Assembly: GCA_016987375.1 (NCBI GenBank)
Contig: PJRA01000524.1
Location: forward strand, 1,100,473 to 1,137,911
Source of the DNA: Brachionus koreanus
Lineage: Eukaryota; Rotifera; Eurotatoria; Ploima; Brachionidae
Length of the DNA stretch: 37,439 bases
Direction: 5' to 3'
The position numbers and the translations under genes are program-made. Of this stretch, positions 9,301 to 20,560 are shown one piece after another; within the stretch, counting starts at the first letter, position 1; every line of letters starts with the position of its first letter. A model generated the notes under the pieces. That model was not told the origin of the DNA. It saw only the letters and a list, made by a program, of their open reading frames with translations, and did not search any database.

Positions 9301-12300
9301 CATATTTTTTTCATCAAAATCCAATTATACAATGTATGATTGTCAACTAGATAGACGTTCAAATAGTCTGCACATTCTTCTGAATATCTAGGACCCGGAT
9401 CACAAAAGTAGCTGGTCTTGGGCTGGTTACCATATGCATTCTCAAAGTGACATATAGCCGAAGCTATTTGAATATTATCATTTAAAATGATTAATTTTTC
9501 ATTTGGACTATTTTTGATGTTATATTGACATTTTTTGTTTGGTAAGTAAACCCCCGGATAGCCTTGGCTCGATACTAGACATGCATCCTCTGAGCAGCTC
9601 TTAAATGTTTGCATGCACGTGTTCTTGTTTGTTCTGGAGCCGTATTTGAAATTTTGCAAGCCAAAGTTTGTATTTTTGCTAGCTTGTTGAAACTTTAATT
9701 TGGAAAAGAGAAGAGGGTCCAATGACTCTTTGGCATAAAATGATATCTCAAGTTCAAATGAGTCTTTTGTGCTTACATCATTGTTATAATTGAAATATTT
9801 TATCACCATCATTTGCCTAAATGAATAAAAACTATTTGCTAAATTGTGCAAAGTACCGCAAAATTTTCCGCTATCCGTATCAGATGCGTTAATGTATTTG
9901 GGTTTTTTATTTGTATCATTTTGGTTAATCAAATCTTAAAAATTAATTTTTATTTTATTTTTCAAAAAAATTTTTGGAAAATTTTTAAAAAGCTTGAAGT
10001 AATCTATTAATTTTACATGCTCTCTAATGAATAAAATATTAAAAATATAAAAATATAATATTAAAAATTTTTATTTTTTTAAGTTTTAAGATTAATGAAT
10101 TTTTTTTTCTATTTTATTGTTAATTAAATGTATTAAACAAGGTATTTAAGTTAAATAGTTCAAATTTTGAAACAAAATCTGTAAAATTGAATTCTTAAAC
10201 GTTGAAAATTTCAACAAGACAAAGGAATTTATTAATCTTGAATAAAAATATTCAAAAGTTTTTTCTCCAATTCAAATAAAATCAAATAAAATATTACAAA
10301 TTTTTATTGAAAATATAACGTTTCCTGAACCCCAGAATCTGAGACCTCTTTCTATCTTACTATATCTAAATATATATTTTGGTTTTTTTTGTTTACAGAA
10401 CCAATTTTTAACCTCTAGGAAAATAGTTTTAAGAATTTTTTACTTATTGTTCAGTTATTTTGTGCTTAATTTCGCAGAACCAGAATAAGAGAAAAAATTT
10501 TTGTTGAACTGAATTTTGGTGATTGAAATACCACAAGCAAAAACTAATTTACAAAATTAAGAAGAGTTAACCATAAATTATTTAGATATGTTTTAAAACC
10601 AAACACTTAACAAATTTTCAGAATCATTGGGCTTAGGCTCAAAATTTACTGTTCAGCAAATAAACCCATCTAATTCAACGAATTCAAAAATTGTAGACAA
10701 AACAACTCTGAAAAAAGTCCACATTGAAAAATATAACCAAGATCTAACTCAGACTAATGAGTGGGTAGGATACGGACTCTCTGAAGGATTTTGGAACGAC
10801 TAATGGAAAGAAAAAACTGGTCTATCATTAAGTTACTGTAAATACAAATATAAATATGCGTAGCGGAACTAAATCGAACTTTAACTTATCTAACGGTTGT
10901 AGAATAAAAAATGGCTCAATATTAATTTTATCATTAAAATTTTTATTTAAAGTTCGCGCGATGCAAAACTTCCACACTATATTCAGATATGGATTTCGAC
11001 CTCATTTTTAGATTCTACGTATATGAAAACCTAAAATTTTAGGGGTGGTCAAAAAAATTTATTTTTTTGGCTAAGGGGCTCTGAAACTTTACAGCCTTAT
11101 ATAAAGTATATCTTATTTAAGCTTCTTTATGTCAGAATTTTATCAAACGAATCTACTCGATCGACACATTTTCTGATATAGAATTAAATGCTCTATATTC
11201 TGAGCTGCCTATCTTGAAAAAAAAAATTGAGGATTTTATCGGAAAAAAAATCGGAAAAATTTTGACATTTTTTTTTACTTTTTGGGGATCTACTTTTTTC
11301 CAAACCCCTTTACCTATATATTTTTATACAAATTCTAAAACTAGACAAAATTCTGAAATTCTATGATTTTATTTTTTTTATTTATTTAGTTTAAAAATTT
11401 TTATAATCGCTCAAAATGTGTCCATTTTAAAAAAAAAAAATTTTTTTTGAAATTCAACCCAAAAAAAAATATATTCAATTAATTATAGCAATGAATTAGT
11501 TATTTTTAAATGTTGTTGATGTGTTGCTTTTGTTTTACCTGAAAAATATGCCTTAAGGACTTCACTAGTCTTGGCTAACCCTAGGTTTTCATATACGTAG
11601 AATCTAAAAATGAGGTCGAAATCCATATCTGAATATAGTGTGGAAGTTTTACATCGAGCGAACTTTAGCTTAGGTCTTAAATTATTTTTAAATTATAACT
11701 GAGTCTTCCTATTTTGAAAAAATAATATCACTTAAGTATTGATATCGAGCCTATAGCGAACAGTCTTAGCATAGTCTTGTATAACCTTTGGGTCGATATT
11801 GCTCAAGATTTTTTTCCTTCCAATCACCCTAATAAACTTAAGCTTCCAGATTTCCCCAAAAATCTTCANNNNNNNNNNNNNNNNNNNNNNNNNNNNNNNN
11901 NNNNNNNNNNNNNNNNNNNNNNNNNNNNNNNNNNNNNNNNNNNNNNNNNNNNNNNNNNNNNNNNNNNNNNNNNNNNNNNNNNNNNNNNNNNNNNNNNNNN
12001 NNNNNNNNNNNNNNNNNNNNNNNNNNNNNNNNNNNNNNNNNNNNNNNNNNNNNNNNNNNNNNNNNNNNNNNNNNNNNNNNNNNNNNNNNNNNNNNNNNNN
12101 NNNNNNNNNNNNNNNNNNNNNNNNNNNNNNNNNNNNNNNNNNNNNNNNNNNNNNNNNNNNNNNNNNNNNNNNNNNNNNNNNNNNNNNNNNNNNNNNNNNN
12201 NNNNNNNNNNNNNNNNNNNNNNNNNNNNNNNNNNNNNNNNNNNNNNNNNNNNNNNNNNNNNNNNNNNNNNNNNNNNNNNNNNNNNNNNNNNNNNNNNNNN

Positions 12301-13666
12301 NNNNNNNNNNNNNNNNNNNNNNNNNNNNNNNNNNNNNNNNNNNNNNNNNNNNNNNNNNNNNNNNNNNNNNNNNNNNNNNNNNNNNNNNNNNNNNNNNNNN
12401 NNNNNNNNNNNNNNNNNNNTACTTTTTACAAAGTTTTACAAATCTTCTTTGATGGTTTTGTACATTATTTACTAAGAACTTATCGAAAATTCACTTTTTG
12501 AAATAATTTTTTTGTTTATTTTAAAGCTAGGATCAGTCTGTTTTTAAATTTTGAAACTTATACCAAATTAAACTAAACAACCATTTTTTTTTTCTACACC
12601 CTTTATTCAACTGTATGCTTTTTAGGAGTTGTTTATTAGATGTTAGTTTGAAACATCCTATTTAAATTAATGAAGATTCACACAAGCTGCTTTGTTCTTT
12701 TAATTATTCATATTAAATATTTTGTTTTTTTTCTTTATATTAAGCTTATATAGATATTGGGTCCAGACTAGTCACTTCAATATTAGTTTTATAGATAAAT
12801 ATATATATTTTTTTAGTATGTGAATACTTGGGTTACTCGTAACTTCCTCTAATATGGTCCTAAAAGAATTATCAATATGTCAAATGATTCAGTAATTTCT
12901 CTTCTATAAATGGATATATATATTTTTTAGTCACAAGAGTTATAATAGACTTTGAATCAATATTTGCAAAATTTAAAAATTGAAAAATAATTTTTTTCTT
13001 GAAAATATTCTATTAAATTTTAGAATGAAAAATAACAAGCTATATAATTCAATATAATTATTTACCTTTTTTGACAGGAATTTTGTCTGTGACTAATCCA
13101 TGATTAATTAAATCAAACTTGTCCAAATCAAACTCATCGATCTCAATCCATGATGAAGAACATTTTTTAGACACTGTCTCAAATTTTCCCACCGAAAATT
13201 TTCTAATGCGTAGACCAGTTATCATATTAGGATTTAAGTTAATAATCCTGCTCAAAAATGAAATAAAAAACATTATCAAATATTAAAATTCAAGTCTGTA
13301 AATTAACTTGTAATAGCAATTTGTGGCCATGTCTGGATTGGGAATAAGCAAGCGGCTTTTTTCCTTATTGGTAAATGTCTGATTGCACCCTAAATAAAAC
13401 TAAAACTTAGACTTTTGGAACATTTTTATTTTTGAGAAATTCTTACAGCTGCATCCATTTTCATCTGATTTATCGGCACAGTCCTGATACCCGTCACATA
13501 CTTGTTGTTTGCTGATGCATTTAAAAATTGTTTTGCACTTAAAATCAAAATCATTTGTGCAGTTGAGGTTTCTCCTCAAAGCAGCTTTTAGTTGCCAGCT
13601 TACATCGATGCTTAGAACACAAACAACAACAAACAACGCTTTAGCATTTTGATTAAAGGCCAACAT
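6383..13666 (-). CDS. CUB- and LDLa-domain single-pass membrane receptor, six exons
   Basis: Exons 13666-13447, 13389-13308, 13247-13066, 9934-7988, 7484-6633 and 6582-6383 join in consistent phase to 1160 residues. Residues 1-24 are a signal peptide. An LDLa repeat follows at 36-72 with six Cys and an intact calcium motif CDGYQDCADKSDENGC. CUB1 spans about 75-230 (FCG near 187), CUB2 about 275-412 (C-ADYLNVYL, ICGMG); two more divergent CUB-like regions lie at about 600-770 and 815-1040. A second, degenerate LDLa is at about 1048-1095; its last Cys codon is split by a 50-bp intron. One TM helix (1104-1125) precedes a 35-residue basic tail. The layout resembles Drosophila Culd and, more loosely, Neto/LEV-10 receptor-trafficking proteins; orthology is not shown. 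The third intron (3.1 kb) contains a transposon and the assembly gap. Confidence 0.87.
7584..7682 (+). pseudogene. Short non-LTR RT C-terminal relic in a CUB-gene intron
   Basis: The plus strand reads SWNKLPKEAISCIS, then after a one-base frame change SADTICRSSFKVKIKKLF. This fits the WN-x-LP ... S-x-x-FK-x-x-(I/L) motif that closes many non-LTR ORF2 proteins. It is antisense to the host gene. Within it GTATCAGCTGATAC (7618-7631) is a perfect palindrome. Confidence 0.4.
7721..7787. repeat. Small inverted repeat
   Basis: TGAGTCAGATTTTTTT (7721-7736) is complementary to AAAAAAAATCTGACTCA (7771-7787), with a loop of about 34 bp. It lies in the CUB-gene intron between exons 4 and 5 and may be a remnant of the TCAGAT repeat family. 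Confidence 0.5.
10948..11667. mobile_element. Non-autonomous DNA element with 86-bp terminal inverted repeats
   Basis: The left arm 10948-11033, starting TAAAGTTCGCGCGATGCAAA, is inverted at 11582-11667 with only a few mismatches. Between the arms are about 550 bp of AT-rich, non-coding sequence with no transposase. No convincing target-site duplication is visible at the arm ends, so the superfamily cannot be named. It lies inside the large intron of the CUB/LDLa gene, so its arms could pair in the primary transcript. Confidence 0.8.
11869..12419. other. Assembly gap (run of N)
   Basis: 551 undetermined bases inside the third intron of the CUB/LDLa gene. Frames that appear to read across it are artefacts. 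Confidence 0.98.
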
Positions 13667-14717
13667 TAGTGAATTGATTGTAAATTTTTCATAACTATAT
13701 TGATATTTAATCTAGAAATAACAAAAAAAATTTTTTTGTAAAAAACTAATTTTAAACCATTAAAAAATGAATTAATCGTTTTGTTTATCTAATGCCTAGT
13801 ACTGGTGACATAATGGATAGGAGATTTTCTCTTACAAATGATTGAAATGAATCATTTAAAAACTTTGTAATTTCCAACAACCACCCAGGGTATTAAAAAA
13901 TCAAAAAACTAATTTAGAATCAATTCATGAGTTTTAATTCAATAGGAAAAATTAGACTCAAATCGATTTTTTATTCATAGTGTTGATTTCTGAAATTGTT
14001 AACACAAGCGCAAATGATATCAAATCGATTTGCGACATTTCTGCTCTGACAATTATAGAAAAAAAAACTACTTAATCGAATATATTAAGTATGGGCTCTA
14101 ATTACAACTTTTCTTAGCAAAAAATTATTTCTTTTAAAACAATCAAATATTGATTTCAATTGTCTACTTGTACTTAAAATACTAAAAATGTTTGATCTAA
14201 AAAAAACATCAATGCTAGACAATAAAAAACATTTTGGGACCAAAGGCCCTTTTTGTTTAATTAAATTTAAGCTAATTATTCAATAAAAACAATAATTTAT
14301 TAGGCAAAAAAAAACAAAAAAAAAAACATATTTTTCTATTATTTTCAGATTAACTTTTTAATCCAAGAGATTTATGCTCAGTTTAGCTCTGTTTTTGGGC
14401 TTCAAGTTTGTGTCAATCAAGAGAATAGGTCCTTGAAATAGTTAATAAAAACCAAATAATGTCACGCAAGACTACAATGGTCTTACGCTTGCCCAAGATT
14501 AAGCAATAAGCTTAATTATCTAAATTCCTTTTGGATAAGAAAAAAAAACTTTCTAATTGAATAAACAAAAATTTAAACTCAATTTAGTCAATGTGTGTGT
14601 GTCTAAACGAATAACAAAAAACAAAAATTTTTTTGCTTTTCTTAGGCCCTAAAATATATATACTTTTGTATCATTCAAAAATAAAACTAGACTATTGAAA
14701 AACCACTTTTGGCCAAA
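13667..14717. promoter_or_regulatory. Divergent intergenic region between CUB gene and glycoprotein exon
   Basis: About 1.05 kb separates two start codons that point away from each other, so it must carry both promoters. TATATATA at 14655-14662 lies 56 bp before the plus-strand ATG and is a plausible TATA box. I see no such box near the minus-strand start. The rest is A/T tracts. Confidence 0.4.
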
Positions 14718-15192
14718 ATGAAAAAAATTTTAATTGTACATTTGATTTTGAGCCTAGCTCTGGGTATACGGTGTTCGACAATCGCAGTGCTAGACTTGTC
14801 AGCAGTGACACCATATACAATAATAAATCAGACAAACATGACAGTCTATGATAACGAGACTGTGTCTGGTGACACGGACTCAGAGCAGCTGGAGCCTGTT
14901 ATTCCGAGCTATTTCAATGACGCTCAGATGGAAACAAACGAGACCGAAATTTTGACCGAACCGGCAAACTCGACCAACCAAAGCTCGGCCGTAATTTCAA
15001 ACTATGTCGAAGTGTTTGTCTTCAACGAATATTCTGCTAGCAACACAACTAGCAGGCCTGCCAAGCAAACAACTCCCAGTCAGGTTTTTTTTGTGACTCC
15101 TGATGAAATTATCAACAGCACCAATGACAGCTATGCAGCATTTAACATCTCGATATACGAGAATTCATTCAACTTTTCGGCTTCAAGTCCAA
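14718..15192 (+). CDS. First exon of a secreted or membrane glycoprotein, sequon-rich, rest not found
   Basis: The ATG at 14718 begins a signal peptide (MKKILIVHLILSLALGIRCS). The exon gives 158 residues and ends in phase 1 at a GTAAGT donor (15193), so this is a 5' exon and not a whole gene. After the signal the sequence is Ser/Thr/Asn-rich with acidic residues, and carries 11 N-x-S/T sequons, mostly spaced 5-20 residues apart. No cysteine-bearing domain or other fold is recognisable; it looks like a mucin-like or heavily glycosylated extracellular stalk. Codon use is clearly coding (mixed third bases) against an AT-rich background. Later exons must lie on the plus strand before TAF4 at 23.1 kb, but I could not identify them with confidence; 22291-22437 is one speculative candidate. 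Confidence 0.7.
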
Positions 15193-16570
15193 GTAAGTTT
15201 TTCTTTCAAGTTCATTTTGAAATTTACATGTTTGCTTAATAAGTTCGATGCCAATGGTTGCAAATATATGCGATGCTAATGCTATCGATTGTTTATGTTA
15301 TCAAATCAATTTTAGCTTAATTGTTCCATAATGTTGTTTATCTTAATTAATTAAAAATCTAGAATAAACTATAGGCAACTAGCAATCAAGCCTTGTTGAG
15401 ATTTATTTAATTTAAGGCTAAGTGCTTGCTGATTTTCTAAATTATGTCAAGACTTTAATACCATCAAGGAAATTTTTATGAGAATTATTTTTTAATTTTA
15501 TATAAATAAAGCTTATTTAAATTAATATTTTTTCTATGCATCAATTTCTATTTTAATTTACATAAAGTGGAAGTAAATATGTCAATCTAATAAAAAAAGA
15601 GAAAAATTATTTCGAAATAGCTTAATCTTTTGTTTATAGTTTCAAAGTGAAAGTAGCAAATCTTTGCTCAATCGATTTCAAAAATTTGAAATTCTAAACT
15701 GTTTGTATTTCTGTATTTGAATAGGGAAATTTGATATAATGGATAATTGCTACTGCTACTGAAATATGAGAAAGAAAAAAATTTTTTTTTTCCTAAACCA
15801 GTGCTTCTTTAAAAATTTTAAGAAATAAAATTCTATTTATTAATTAACGCTTTACTAAATCTTGAAATGTTTTTTACATTTTGAGACAAAATAATTAGCC
15901 AGCATTGTTTGAAAATCTTGATTTTTCTCGATGAACAAGCTAAATTTTCTCTAATTAAGAACTATTGTTTGTTGATTATGAGCAGACCAGTGGTTTATTT
16001 TTTAAATTAGGAGCAAATAAAGTTGATTGGATTTTTTGCCAGTCTTTAAACAGCAATAAATTGAGTTTGATTTTTTTGAGCAAAGCTTTTATTTATGTTT
16101 CAATTTGACTTTAAGAGACTGAGAAAACAATTTTAACTCGGACAAAAATTATATTTATTTTAAATCGATAACAAAAAATTTAAAATGTGAATATTATTTT
16201 TATTTATAAAATTCCTAATTAATACAAAATCAAAAGAAACAAACAAAAAAAAAACTTAATTCGTCTGAATTAAATAATATTTTTCAAATTGCTCTAAATT
16301 AAACAATTTATTATCGCAAAAATGATTTTATTTATTTTAATTCTAATTAAATTCTTAATTAATTTGGTTTTATTAAAAAAATAAATTTTGTTAATCCTTA
16401 AGATTAAAATAAGGAAATAGCAATCTTTATTAATATATTTACATTGATTGAAAATCTAGCCAAACATAGCGTAATTTCTAGTTTATAAATTTATTTGGTC
16501 TTGAATTAAATTCTTTGCTTTAGAATATCTAATAAATTTGTATATTCATTTATTGAAATAAAGCTTGTGT
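15193..16570. other. AT-rich stretch downstream of the glycoprotein exon
   Basis: Presumed intron of the plus-strand gene. Only A/T tracts and short low-complexity runs; no exon or element recognised. Confidence 0.4.
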
Positions 16571-16870
16571 TTAAACCCCTGCAGTTTGAAATGGAGCTTA
16601 GTCCTTCCTTTCAGCTGCATCAACAAAATAGATGGTTTGTTGCAATTTTAAATATAAAAAAAGTAATAATTAAAAAAGTTTGTTGATTCTAAAATTTTCG
16701 CTGCTAATCCTTTGAAATATGAAAACCAGCAATGACTTGGAGGACAACAATCATGAAAGAGCCTACTGAAATTAGAATGGGATGAAGCAAAGATAAAGGC
16801 AAAAGATCTATTTGATTGAAAATCAAAAGTAATGACCCTATACTCCACAAGGAGTCAAAAATTAAATCTC
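16571..16870. other. Higher-complexity island of unknown nature
   Basis: About 300 bp with more balanced composition than the flanks. A minus-strand frame of 66 residues (16848-16648, with HDCCPPSHCWFSYFKG) is open, and the plus strand has similar but stop-broken reading. No family is recognised. Likely a relic of a mobile element or an undetected exon. Confidence 0.25.
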
Positions 16871-17292
16871 ATCCACACATTTTAATTTGATTGATAGTCA
16901 AAACCTTGAAAATTCAAATACTGAAAATCTGTAAATTATGTAGTTAATCGATCAAGTTAATAAAAACAAAGCTTTATTTTTTTATTATTAAAAAATTGTA
17001 ATAAACATTGTCGAAACAAAGATTTGTCCAAATAATAGTTGTAAAAATTAGCAAATACCTTTAGAGAACAAATTTTAGACCTTTAGAAAAAAGATGTTTA
17101 AATTTTTAATTTTTGTTCATATTAAATCATATCAAGAAAAATGAGTAATAATTTTCGTAATTAAAACAAAAGAAAAAATTTTGTTTTCTAAAAAAAAGAC
17201 TTTCTCTTGTATGGAAACTTTTTTGTCTTTCGTTTACAGCTTTCTTTTTATTTATTTATTTTTATTTTATTTTATCTAACTTTTACTTTTAT

Positions 17293-17325
17293 TCTGAAGA
17301 AGCATTAGCTCGATACAGATTAAAC
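17293..17325 (+). repeat. Transposon 3'-end-like motif, copy 2
   Basis: TCTGAAGAAGCATTAGCTCG then ATACAGATTAAACAAATAGA matches the minus-strand unit at 6255-6289 with about two changes in the core. The neighbouring 17237-17275 is (TTTAT)n-like. Confidence 0.5.
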
Positions 17326-17938
17326 AAATAGATGAATTTTTTCTTCAAATTTTTTCAAAGTGACTTTGAATGTAAAATTGACATGTTTAAATCGATTTTT
17401 CTATCACCATCAATAAGAAAAAGTGTTTACATTGCTTGAATGATAGAAAAAACAGATCGAATATGTTGTTGCTACATGGCTAACTAAAAATGACCTAATC
17501 ATTTGTGTTTAAGAGTAGATATATTCTGGCTTTTTTGTTAATAAATAAATAATTATTAAAGAATACACAAAATTTAATAAAACAAGCTAATAATTTAGTA
17601 TTTCGTGATTTTAATTTAAGAAAAATTATATTGGAATGTTGTTTAATCATTTGAATTAACTTTTTAGTTATTAATGCTGCAAGGCATTTACTTAATTTAC
17701 TTAAGTGAATTTTTAAATTAGTTTTTAGGCTTTTCAGTTTAAAGAATTAACTAAAAGAGCTTTTTAGTTAAAAAAAATATGAACATTTTTACATTAAAAG
17801 AAAATATTCTATCTGCTTGTGTTAACTAAAAGAGGGGTTTTACTAAAACGCATTCTTCAAGTTTTGTTTTAAAAAAAATGAATTTTGTTAGATTAAAAGA
17901 GTTTTAAGTCAAAAACACCAACTAAGCTCAAAAATATA

Positions 17939-18235
17939 ACGGGTGATGCATAAGTAAATGGACAAAAGTTAAGTTAACTTGCCCGATCATGCAAATGATC
18001 AGGGGATCATATATATATTTATTTATAAACTACTAAAAATTAGCTACGCTCAGACGAGGGTCAAAAGCAAAGCTCAGAAAAATCGGTCACGATGGAGTTT
18101 TTTCATTATTTAAAAATCATAATTCTATTGAAAAATAAATTCTTTACATCAGAAAAAAAAACAGAACTTAATGTCATTTTTGTTTTTTGAGATATTCGCT
18201 TTTAATTTTTGTACATTTACTTATGCATCACCCGT
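17939..18235. mobile_element. Complete 297-bp MITE, Tc1/mariner-type, with TA target duplication
   Basis: The ends are inverted copies of ACGGGTGATGCATAAGTAAA (left from 17939, right ending 18235) and each is flanked by TA (17937-17938 and 18236-18237). The interior is non-coding. Its right end, read inverted, matches 37337-37439 for about 100 bp, which confirms a dispersed family. TA duplication, short TIRs and lack of coding capacity fit a non-autonomous Tc1/mariner element. Confidence 0.85.
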
Positions 18236-18544
18236 TAATTTTTGTTTTGTTTAGACACTCGAAAAAAATTATGGAATCTAAAGAGTAAAAAAGAAATATT
18301 CATGAAGAATGCTCCAAAATGATTATATTATGAATGATTTAGCCAATGGAAAAACTCATCTTGTCTCAAGATCCCGGACTCAGAAAGACTTAGGAATCTG
18401 GATTCAATTTGATTTAAAATAGCATTCTCAAGTTTGCTTAGATTGAAATACAGGAAATTCATAAAGAATGACATACATGATAAAAATTTAACGCAAAATG
18501 CGTAAAATCTGACAACAGATTAAGTGCAAACAATATTATGAAAG

Positions 18545-18915
18545 TCTTTGTCTAATTTTTTCTTTAAAAATATCGCTATATTGAGCTTCCACTGCATCCA
18601 CTTCAAATTTACTCCAACCATTAACTACACGGTTTGTGAAGAAGATGTATATTTGAAAAAGTGAGTGGAGCTGCTAGCTGACGTGATCAATGTTTTTTTT
18701 TAAACTTTAAACATCTGAATTAAGTCACCTCTCGTGCACCTTTCGGTTAGATTGGTCAGATTTAGAGCCTTAATTCTTGACTTTAGTTTAGATTTTTGAA
18801 ACCAAATATATATCCTCTAGGATATTTATATTTTTTTTTATCTTTCTCTAGATATGGGCACTATACTGGAATAGCATGCTCTAAATGAGGCCTTAAACTA
18901 CTTGTATAAAGTAAT
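18545..18915 (-). pseudogene. Degraded non-LTR RT C-terminal region (Jockey/CR1-like)
   Basis: On the minus strand, with frameshifts and stops, pieces read LYTSSLRPHLEHAIPV, then CPYLEKD, then RIKALNLTNLTERCTRGDLI, then FTNRVVNGWSKFEVDAVEAQ and a final SDIFKEKI. These correspond in order to the LYKSLVRPHLEY, CPYLKKD, RRLRGDLI and RVVNEWN...FK blocks that follow the polymerase domain in Jockey/CR1-type ORF2. It is clearly dead. Confidence 0.7.
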
Positions 18916-19494
18916 TAAAAAATCATCTGCGTCCGAAATTTTGAGTAATTAATAAGCTTCTGTTCTTTTGTTACAGTCTATTGAATTCAGCTTTTAAAAG
19001 ATTCAATTTCTTTCCATTCATCTCAGTTTTTTCAGGTTGAATCTTTTGCTTTTGTTTTATATCCTTTTTGTCTCATTGTTTGTAGATTCCAGACAGCCAC
19101 TGTAATGAAAGTTGGATAAAAATCATTGATATTTCTTAATTAAATAGAGAGAAACTCGATAATGAATTTGCATTATCTGGTTATCGACAAAAATGTTCGT
19201 AAAAATTTTTGCGATTTATAAAATGCAATTTTTTTGGCATATCCTGCCCTAAAGAATAATCCATCTATTATAAAATTAGAATAATGATTATTTTTTTAGA
19301 AACTTTTGATAAAAATATCTATTTAGACTTTACACATACAGTACATTAAACTAGATCTTAAGCAATTAGTCTTTAACAGCTTTATAGCGAAGGACAATTA
19401 ATCGACTGCTTTAGGTCATTAGAACTTAGCTTGGACTAGCTCCAAGCTGCAGTAATAATTACTAATACTAGAACTACTAAAATGTTTTAATACA

Positions 19495-20560
19495 GTTAAA
19501 TATTTATTTATTAATTCTAAGCTAAGGCCGATCGCCGACCACTTGCTCAGTGACCCGTCAAATAAGGGGCACTGTGTTTAGTATAAAAAATATAAAAATT
19601 ACAAAATTGTGTATAAATTATACCAAAAAATTAAAAAAGTGCCATAGTTTCTATTTACAATTTTAGATATTCAATGATAAAATACAATTAATCTATGTAA
19701 AAAAAATCATTCCTAAAAAATGTTTGACTTTTAATTGATAAGAAACTGTCGGATATGAAAACTAAGCTACATCAAATCTACAAATCTGGAATATTAAGCC
19801 CGATATGTTATCTTTTCTCCCTGTCTTATATATATCTCTGAGCTTTTGGACTTTGACATCGTTTTTTTGATTTGAATGGTATTCAGTAGTGTTATTCAGA
19901 TAACAAATTTGCATTTGTCCTGTAGTGTAATGTTTTCCTCTTCCAAATCTCTGGTAAGTTCCAGGATTTCGCAAATGAAGTCATTTGAAATCGGTTGTTT
20001 TACTAGCTCAATCATCATCTTCTTAGTGAGTTCATTTTCAATTAATCGATTGAAAAAGTCAACCTTAATGTTTTTGATGATGTAATCCGTAGGCATGATA
20101 TTCAAAGACAAGAATAAGCTTGTTGTACGACACCTCCTTAGTATAGTTAGAAGTCCTTTGACTATTTTACCCTCTTTTCTTTTTATGTCATTCAGTGAGC
20201 TCGCATTTATGTTCATATTCTTAAACCCATAAGTTAAAACTGGTCTCACATAGGTCTTGTAAAGATGGGCCTTCATATTTGGATGCATTTGATATACCCA
20301 GAGTCTTCAATTTTGACACTGCATTTATGGCTAGGCTCTTCTTCTTCTTGTTCCAAAAATATGATTTCACAAATGGCAAAATCCGACATTGTGGCGCACT
20401 TTACTAAGCAAGGAATCACTCGAAGCACTTCCTCTTGTTCCAATATTTAATATTGTTGAGCTCATCTGATATTTCGAACCCAAGATACCCCATTGTATCA
20501 ACTCTCTTAATTTTCTTCCCATCTAGGGTCAATGGATTATCAGACGTGTCTATTATTCTA
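19495..20560 (-). pseudogene. Non-LTR retrotransposon 3' portion, frameshifted
   Basis: Minus-strand pieces run from DNPLTLDGKKIKRVDTMGYL through YLGFEISDELNNIKYW and, after several stops and frame changes, MHPNMKAHLYKTYVRPVLTY, then a 130-residue C-terminal stretch (20288-19896) and a shifted last piece (QKNDVKVQKLRDIYKTGRKD, about 19860-19780). This is the thumb and C-terminal part of an RT of the same type as 3897-4117. Downstream, 19495-19570 reads on the minus strand as a GC-richer block followed by TTAATAAATAAATATTT, which looks like the element's 3' tail. Stops and frameshifts show that it is inactive. Confidence 0.75.

Larger units (their letters stand above)
9935..13065 (-). other. 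Large third intron of the CUB/LDLa gene
   Basis: This 3.1-kb stretch separates exon 3 (ends phase 1 at 13066, GTAAAT donor) from exon 4 (TTTTTAAG acceptor, starts at 9934). It holds the long-TIR element (10948-11667) and the gap. The rest is AT-rich with no open frame of note; a missing exon in the gap is possible, though the CUB1 fold joins well across the intron as called. Confidence 0.7.

Noticed and set aside
11777..12475. Two open frames across the run of N
   Set aside because: They are open only because unknown bases hide stops; flanking residues show no domain.
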